From the NCBI GenBank assembly GCA_002211745.1, contig CP022114.1, positions 4,434,645 through 4,498,644 of the forward strand: DNA of 64,000 nt. Direction: 5' to 3'. The translations under genes and the position numbers were made by a program. The DNA comes from Kluyvera genomosp. 3 (GTDB lineage Bacteria > Pseudomonadota > Gammaproteobacteria > Enterobacterales > Enterobacteriaceae). Of the stretch, positions 57,917-64,000 are shown in pieces (position 1 is the first letter of the stretch; the number at the start of each line of letters is the position of its first letter). The notes under the pieces are model-generated. The model was not told the origin of the DNA. It saw nothing but the letters and a program-made list of their open reading frames with translations, and did not search any database.

Positions 57917-60900
57917 GTGCGCCTGATTATCACTTTACTGATGGCCTGGTGCCTCAGCCAGGGGGCGTTCGCAGCGACCGCCCCAACGCCCGGCAAATTG
58001 CCCAGGAATTAGAACAGGCGAAAGCGGCGAAGCCCGCTCAGCCTGATACCGTCGAGGCGCTGCAAAGCGCCCTCACCGCGCTGGAGGAGCAGAAAGGCTC
58101 GCTCGAACGTGCCGCGCAGTACCAGCAGGTTATCGACAACTTCCCCAAACTTTCCCAGACGCTGCGTAATCAGCTCAACAATCTGCGTGATGAACCACGT
58201 CAGGTGCCGGACGGCATGACCAGCGACGCGCTGAACCAGGAGATTTTGCAGGTCAGCAGCCAGCTACTGGAAAAAAGTCGCCAGGCTCAGCAGGAGCAAG
58301 AACGCGCCCGCGATATTGCCGACTCCCTCAACCAGTTGCCGCAGCAGCAGACCGACGCCCGCCGCCAGCTCAACGACGTTGAACGCCGTATCGGCACCCA
58401 GACCGGCAATACGCCGCTGGCGCAGGCGCAAAATTTGAGCCTGCAGGCCGACGCCAGCAAGCTGAAGGCGCTGGTTGATGAGCTGGAGCTGGCGCAGCTT
58501 TCCGCCAACAATCGCCAGGAGCTGGCGCGCATGCGCTCAGAGCTGGCGCAAAAGCAGGGCGAACAGCTCGACGCCTACCTGCAAGCTTTACGCAATCAGC
58601 TTAACAGTCAGCGCCAGCGCGAAGCGGAACGCGCACTGGAAAGCACCGAATTGCTGGCGGAAAACAGCGAAAACCTGCCGGCCAGTATCGTAGAACAGTT
58701 CAGAATCAACCGTGAGCTTTCCCAGGCGTTAAACCAGCAGGCGCAGCGCATGGATCTGGTCGCTTCCCAGCAGCGGCAGGCGGCTAACCAGACGCTGCAG
58801 GTACGCCAGGCGCTGAACACCCTGCGCGAACAGTCGCAGTGGCTCGGTTCCTCCAATCTGCTGGGCGAAGCCCTGCGCGCACAGGTTGCACGTCTGCCGG
58901 AGATGCCGAAGCCGCAGCAGCTCGATACCGAAATGGCGCAGCTGCGCGTTCACCGTTTACGTTATGAAGATCTGCTCAATAAGCAGCCGCAGCTGCGACA
59001 AATTCGCCAGGCCGACGGCCAGCCGCTGACCAGCGAAGAAAATCGCATTCTGGAAGCCCAGTTGCGCACGCAGCGCGAGTTGCTGAACTCGCTGCTGCAG
59101 GGCGGCGACACGTTGATTCTTGAACTGACGAAACTGAAAGTCTCCAACAGCCAGCTGGAAGACGCGCTCAAAGAGGTGAACGAAGCCACTCACCGCTATC
59201 TGTTCTGGACCTCCGACGTGCGGCCTATCGACTTCAGTTGGCCGATTGAAATTGTGCAGGATTTGCGCCGGCTGATTTCGCTCGACACCTTCAGTCAGCT
59301 CGGCAAGGCCACCATGATGATGCTCACCAGCCGTCAGACGCTGTTCCCGCTCTTCGGAGCGCTGCTGTTGGTGGGCTTCAGCATCAGCTCCCGTAAACAC
59401 TTCACGCGCTTTCTGGAGCGTTCCAGCGCCCGTGTCGGTAAAGTCACCCAGGATCACTTCTGGCTGACCATGCGCACGGTGTTCTGGTCAATTCTGGTGG
59501 CGTCTCCGCTGCCGGTGCTGTGGGCAACGCTGGGCTATGGTCTGCAGGAGGCGTGGCCCTACCCGCTTGCCGTGGCGATAGGCGACGGCGTCACCGCCAC
59601 CGTGCCGCTCCTGTGGGTGGTGATGATTTGCGCCGCCTTCGCCCGTACCAACGGCCTGTTTATTGTTCACTTTGGCTGGCCGCAGCTCCGCGTGGCGCGC
59701 GCCATGCGCTATTACCTGATGAGCATCGGGCTTATCGTGCCGCTGATTATGGCGCTGATCATGTTCGATAATCTCAACGACCGTGAGTTCTCCGCATCGC
59801 TCGGTAGGCTGTGCTTTATCCTGATCTGCGGCGCGCTAGCGGTGGTCACGCTCAGCCTGAAGCGCGCCGGAATTCCGCTCTATCTCGACAAAGAAGGCAA
59901 CGGTGAAAACCGCATCAACCTGCTGCTGTGGAACCTGATGACCGGCGCGCCGCTGATCGCCATTTTCGCCGCCGCCGTCGGCTACCTCGCCACCGCGCAG
60001 GCTCTGCTGGCGCGCCTGGAGACCTCGGTGGCTATCTGGTTCCTGCTGCTGGTGATTTACCACGTCATCCGCCGCTGGATGCTGATCCAACGCCGCCGTC
60101 TGGCCTTTGATCGCGCTAAACACAAGCGTGCCGAAATGCTGGCGCACCGCGCCCGCGGCGAGGAAGAAACGCATGCCACCAGCCTGGAAGGGTCTGCCGA
60201 GCAGGAGGTGAGCGAAGTGAACCTCGATACCATCAGCGAGCAGTCGCTGCGTCTGGTACGCTCCATTCTGATGCTGATCGCGCTGGTGTCGGTGATCATC
60301 CTGTGGTCGGAAATCCACTCGGCGTTTGGCTTCCTCGAAAACATTTCGCTGTGGGACGTGACCTCAACGGTGCAGGGCGTGGAGAGCATTGAACCGATTA
60401 CCCTCGGCGCCGTGCTCATCGCCATTCTGGTGCTGATTATCACCACCCAACTGGTGCGTAACCTCCCCGCGCTGCTGGAACTGGCGATTCTGCAGCACCT
60501 GTCGCTGACACCGGGCACTGGCTATGCCATTACCACCATCACCAAATATCTGCTGCTGCTGATAGGCGGGCTGGTTGGGTTCTCGATGATTGGCATTGAG
60601 TGGTCGAAGCTGCAGTGGCTGGTCGCCGCGCTCGGTGTCGGTCTCGGCTTTGGCTTACAGGAGATTTTCGCCAACTTTATCTCCGGTCTGATCATCCTGT
60701 TTGAGAAGCCGATTCGTATTGGCGATACGGTCACCATTCGCGACCTGACCGGCAGCGTGACCAAAATTAACACCCGCGCCACCACCATTAGCGACTGGGA
60801 CCGCAAAGAGATTATCGTGCCGAACAAGGCCTTTATCACCGAGCAGTTCATCAACTGGTCGCTGTCGGATTCGGTGACCCGCGTGGTGCTGAGTATTCCG

Positions 60901-61238
60901 GCCCGTCGGATGCCAACAGCGAAGAGGTGGCGCAAATCCTGTTAACCGCCGCGCACCGCTGCTCGCTGGTGATTGACACACCTGCGCCGGAAGCATTCCT
61001 TGTGGATTTACAGCAGGGGATTCAGATTTTCGAGCTGCGTATCTACGCCGCCGAGATGGGCCACCGTATGCCGCTGCGCCACGAGCTGCACCAGCTGATT
61101 CTGGCGGGCTTCCGCGAGCACGGTATTGATATGCCGTTCCCACCGTTCCAGATGCGTCTGGAAAGTTTGAACGGTAAGAAATCCGCCACTACGCTGACCT
61201 CAACGGGCCGCGCCAGCCGCACGCCAGGCAGTCTGTAA
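57917..61238 (+). CDS. mscM: Miniconductance mechanosensitive channel MscM (YjeP) (apparent frameshifts)
   Basis: Reconstructed as 1107 residues, exactly the E. coli length. GTG start at 57917 with AAGGG upstream. Signal peptide 'MRLIITLLMAWCLSQGAFAA', then a long periplasmic coiled-coil region rich in Gln, Glu and Leu (to ~residue 470). About eleven helices follow, ending in the MscS core 'GLGFGLQEIFANFISGLIILFEKPIRIGDTVTI' and the cytosolic beta and C-terminal domains. It opens under membrane tension to release solutes. Bases are missing near 57988 and 60902, both in C runs. It lies 20 bases after the probable psd stop. Confidence 0.95.
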
Positions 61239-61256
61239 CAAAGGGGCTCGGTGCGC

Positions 61257-61295
61257 ACCCTCTCCCTTGCAAAGGGAGAGGGCTGGGGTGAGGGT
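61257..61295. repeat. Short palindromic intergenic repeat after mscM
   Basis: ACCCTCTCCCTTGC and AAAGGGAGAGGG form a strong hairpin, followed by CTGGGGTGAGGGT. The same type as 37867-37912. It lies between convergent mscM and the LacI gene and could end transcription in both directions. Confidence 0.6.
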
Positions 61296-61344
61296 TTAGC
61301 TCTGTGCCGGAATGCCTCTCCCAGCACCGTTAGATGCTGATTGT

Positions 61345-62340
61345 TTATTGAGTGCTCTTCCTGACTTTTCCTGTGCTGCCTCTCACCACCAGCGTCACCG
61401 GTAGCATCTCATCCGCCGCCGTGGCCTCTTCCAACAGCAGCCCTACCGCCCGGTAGCCCAACTGATGTTTATCTACCGCGATGGTAGTTAGCGCCGGACG
61501 GCTCCAGGCGGCGGGCTCAATATCGTCAAAGCCGACAATCGCAATATCCTGCGGTACACGGAACCCGCGCTGCTCACAGATGTTCATCGCCGCAATCGCT
61601 GTCACGTCGTTGTAGGCAAAAATGGCGTCCGGCGGCTCCGTCAGCGACAGTAGCTCATTCATCGCCGCGATCAGCGACTGGCTGGTATCCACCAGCGGCG
61701 AGGCGATCACTTCATACTCCGGCGGCATTATCATTTGCGACTCGTACAGCGCCTGACGGTAACCCTTCTCACGCTGGCGAATACTGTAGTGCGTGGCCGT
61801 GCTGGCGAGGAAAGCAATCCTCCTGCGGCCCGTGTCTATCAGGTGACGCGTCGCCAGATAACCACCACGCTGATTATCGACGTTAACGCACGGCAAGCCC
61901 GGCGCCCACAGATCAACCAGCACCATCGGCAGTTGGGTTTTCTGTACGGCCATAATCAGCGTACTTTCAAAGTAACCTGCGCAGATCAGCGCGTCGGGAT
62001 GATGTAGCGCGATCTGCTCCTCAACGTTATCGCCGGGGCCGATCGACAGAAAGCTCATCGCGATCCCTTTTTCGCGGCAGTGATCTTCCACGCCAGCAGC
62101 AGCAGCGAGTAAAACGGCAGCGCGCGGGCGATATCATGCTGACGATGGAGCAAAAACAGCACGCGTTTTACCTTATCGCCACGCAGACGGGAAAAGTCAT
62201 ACCCATCTCCTGCGCCACCGACATCACCCGCTGGCGGGTCTCCTCTTTAAGCCCGGCTGCCCTTTTAGCGCCCGGGACACGGCAGCAACGGAAAGCCCGC
62301 ACGCCTCGGCAATACTTCTGATCCTGACCGGCTTCGTCAT
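61345..62340 (-). CDS. LacI-family transcriptional regulator (apparent frameshifts)
   Basis: Reconstructed as 332 residues. N-terminal LacI helix-turn-helix ('MTKPVRIRSIAEACGLSVAAVSRALKGQPGLKEETRQRV') and a periplasmic-binding-protein-like sugar domain ('PDALICAGYFESTLIMAVQKTQLPMVLVDLWAPGLPCVNVDNQRGGYLATRHLIDTGRRRIAFLA'-type; 'PDAIFAYNDVTAIAAMNICEQRGFRVPQDIAIVGFDDIEPAAWSRPALTTI'). Bases are missing near 62253, 62199 and 62091. It is divergent from a LacY-type permease and probably represses it until a galactoside is present. It is an insertion relative to E. coli, where epmA lies next to mscM. Confidence 0.87.
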
Positions 62341-62585
62341 GATACTCCCAAAAGAAACAAATTTTTGTTCACTATAGTTTTATGCGCTTTTCACCGCAAC
62401 GACCAATTTCCAGCCCCACGGCAACGCGCTGCTATGTATGGAGAATGCCGCTATCTGCATGAAAAATATTGCTCAGATCGCGGCTAAACATGATCGTATT
62501 CACGCTTCGCCAACGGCTTTCTTTCCCTGAGTACGGGTTAATTTTTAAAGTAACAGCATCTTGTTTACTAAAAATGAGGTTTTAT
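62341..62585. promoter_or_regulatory. Divergent control region of the LacI / permease pair
   Basis: 245 bases without a gene. The dyad AACAAA-TT-TTTGTT (62356-62369) lies 16 bases upstream of the regulator start and is the best operator candidate I can see. It lacks the central CG usual for LacI-family sites, so the assignment is weak. Confidence 0.3.
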
Positions 62586-63822
62586 ATGTTACTGGCAAAG
62601 GGTGTTAAGCAAGAGAACTACCTGCTCTCCAGCATCTGGTTTCTCTTTTTCTTCATCTGCTGGGGGCCTGCTTCCCCTGGCTGTCGCTGTGGCTCACGGA
62701 AAAAATCGGCATTGATTCCACGGAAGTCGGCATGGTGTATACCTGCATCGCCATCGTGGCCGTGGTCTTCCAGCCGGTTTTCGGCATAATGGCCGACAAG
62801 CTCAATTTCCGTAAGCATCTGATGTGGATGCTGGCCGGTCTGATGATCGCCTTCGCTCCGTGGTGGATCTTCGTTTTCGCGCCGCTGCTGAAAATAAACA
62901 TCATTGCCGGGGCCCTGGCGGGCGGCGCGTTTATCGGCCTGGCGTTTGGTTGCGGCTGCGGGATTTGCGAAGCGTGGATCGATAAAGTCTCGCGCCTCGA
63001 AGGCTTCGAATTTGGCCGCGCCAGAATGTGGGGCGGCATCGGCGCGGCGGTCGGAACGTTTATCTCCGGCAAGCTGTTTGCCATCAATCCCGATTATATC
63101 TTTATCATGGCCAGCTGCGCGGGCTGGTGCTGGCGGTACTACTGTGCTTCTTCCGTCCTGGCCAGCAGGGCGGCATGGACGCGCTGAATCCACAGCGTCT
63201 GAAGATCGATCGCGGCGACGTGTTCGCCCTGCTGAAAACCCGCCGCTTCTGGTTCCTGGTGCTCTACATGGTGGGCGTCGGCGCGGTGTATGAAACCTAC
63301 GACCAGCAGTTTGCCGTTTACTACAGCAGCTTCTTCGAAACCCGTGAACGCGGCGCGGAAGTGTTTGGCTACCTCTACACGGTGCAAATCTTCCTTGACG
63401 CACTGACCATGTTCTTCGCCCCGGCGATCGTCAACCGCATCGGGCCGAAGAACGCCCTGCTCTACTGCGGCTTTATTATGGCGTTCCGCATTATCGGCAG
63501 CGCGATGGCCACTGGCCCGATCCTGATATCCACCATGAAGCTGCTGCACGGCTTTGAAAGCTCAATTCTGATTATCGCCACGCTGAAATACATCTCAGCC
63601 AACTTCGACTGGCGGCTCTCCGCCACCGTCTACCTGATTGGCTTCCAGTTCGCCAAACAGTTCAGCCAGATTTTTATGAGCACTGCCATCGGCAACATGT
63701 ACGACGTGATGGGTTTTAAAGAGTCCTACACCATCCTTGGCGCCATCGCCCTGTGCTTCACCGTTATTTCCGTCTTTACGCTTTCAGGCAACCGGGTGCT
63801 GCAACCCGCGCCTGCGGCTTAA
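62586..63822 (+). CDS. LacY-family oligosaccharide:H+ symporter (apparent frameshifts)
   Basis: Reconstructed as 412 residues. It shares with RafB/MelY/LacY 'FLFFFICWGACFPWLSLWLTEKIG', 'QPVFGIMADKLNFRKHLMW', 'GFEFGRARMWGGIGAAVG', 'VYETYDQQFAVYYSSFF' and 'LSATVYLIGFQFAKQFSQIF'. Many of these segments are nearly the same as in the permease at 5734-6956. Bases are missing near 62665 and 63122. It lies 21 bases before a probable alpha-galactosidase, so an alpha-galactoside such as melibiose or raffinose is the likely substrate. That is inference from context. Confidence 0.85.
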
Positions 63823-63843
63823 CTCTGTCATTCAGGAGTCGCT

Positions 63844-64000
63844 ATGTCAGTCTTATTTACCGTGATTGAAAACGGCATCACCATGGTCTTTGATTTACAA
63901 GATCGGGCGCGCCTGCTGCACTTTTCCGCCCTACCGTTCGATGCTGAAACCCTCGGACACAACGCCGATGAACTGTCGCGTTTTAATCTGGTGGAGGTAA
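63844..64000 (+). CDS. Probable alpha-galactosidase (GH36), N-terminal fragment
   Basis: The first 52 codons of a gene that runs off the window. ATG 63844 follows AGGAG. 'MSVLFTVIENGITMVFDLQD' and 'RARLLHFSALPFDAE' resemble the N-terminal beta-sandwich of GH36 alpha-galactosidases (RafA type), where the protein starts with short strands before the catalytic barrel. No catalytic residue is visible. Placement after a LacY/RafB-type permease fits. Another carbohydrate-active family cannot be excluded. Confidence 0.5.
   Translation, partial: MSVLFTVIENGITMVFDLQDRARLLHFSALPFDAETLGHNADELSRFNLVEV

Overview
The window is chromosomal DNA from an Enterobacteriaceae bacterium. The backbone has the gene order of the 94-96 minute region of the E. 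coli K-12 map, and most reconstructed proteins have exactly the E. coli length. The genus looks closer to Enterobacter, Kosakonia, Leclercia or Lelliottia than to Escherichia, because the base composition is GC-rich and several carbohydrate clusters sit at backbone junctions. The genus is inference.

Quality caveat: about 65-70 sites carry an apparent missing base, nearly always inside a short G or C run. They break 36 genes, including essential ones (purA, psd, rpsF, nnr/rsgA-region housekeeping genes, hflK, mutL, rnr). Restoring these bases returns each protein to family length and an integral number of codons. I read them as consensus errors and annotate the broken reading frames as single CDSs. 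They should not be read as pseudogenes without independent data.

Layout. 1-4.1 kb: three Gfo/Idh/MocA oxidoreductases and a GPH-type sugar symporter, an uncharacterised catabolic cluster. 4.2-5.5 kb: paeA (ytfL). 5.6-9.9 kb: inserted cluster of a LacY-type permease, a GH42 beta-galactosidase and a regulator closely related to AraC itself, with two AraC-like half-sites 21 bp apart upstream. 9.9-15.2 kb: ytfK, ytfJ, cysQ, cpdB, ytfH, ytfG. 15.3-19 kb: an added AraC-family regulator, the ytfF exporter, and an added Tsr/Tar-type chemoreceptor with a near-consensus sigma-28 promoter. 19.1-24.7 kb: ytfE behind an NsrR box, a relocated nudI, cycA, fklB, ytfB and an EamA exporter. 24.8-26.3 kb: rpsF-priB-rpsR-rplI with its leader. 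26.6-33.7 kb: yjfY and the full L-ascorbate regulon (ulaABCDEF, ulaG, ulaR). 33.7-37 kb: yjfP, bsmA, yjfN, aidB. 37-40.8 kb: nsrR-rnr-rlmB. 41-51.1 kb: purA, yjeT, and amiB-mutL-miaA-hfq-hflX-hflK-hflC. 51.1-57.9 kb: tsaE, nnr, queG, three tandem tRNA-Gly(GCC), orn, rsgA, psd. 57.9-61.2 kb: mscM. 61.3-64 kb: LacI regulator, a second LacY-type permease and the start of a probable alpha-galactosidase.

The genes work together in several groups. Ascorbate is taken up by the PTS and converted to D-xylulose-5-phosphate under UlaR. NsrR (40.6 kb) probably controls ytfE (19.2 kb), which repairs iron-sulfur clusters damaged by nitric oxide. The two LacY-type modules suggest uptake of beta- and alpha-galactosides. 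I found no CRISPR array, insertion sequence, prophage or integrase.
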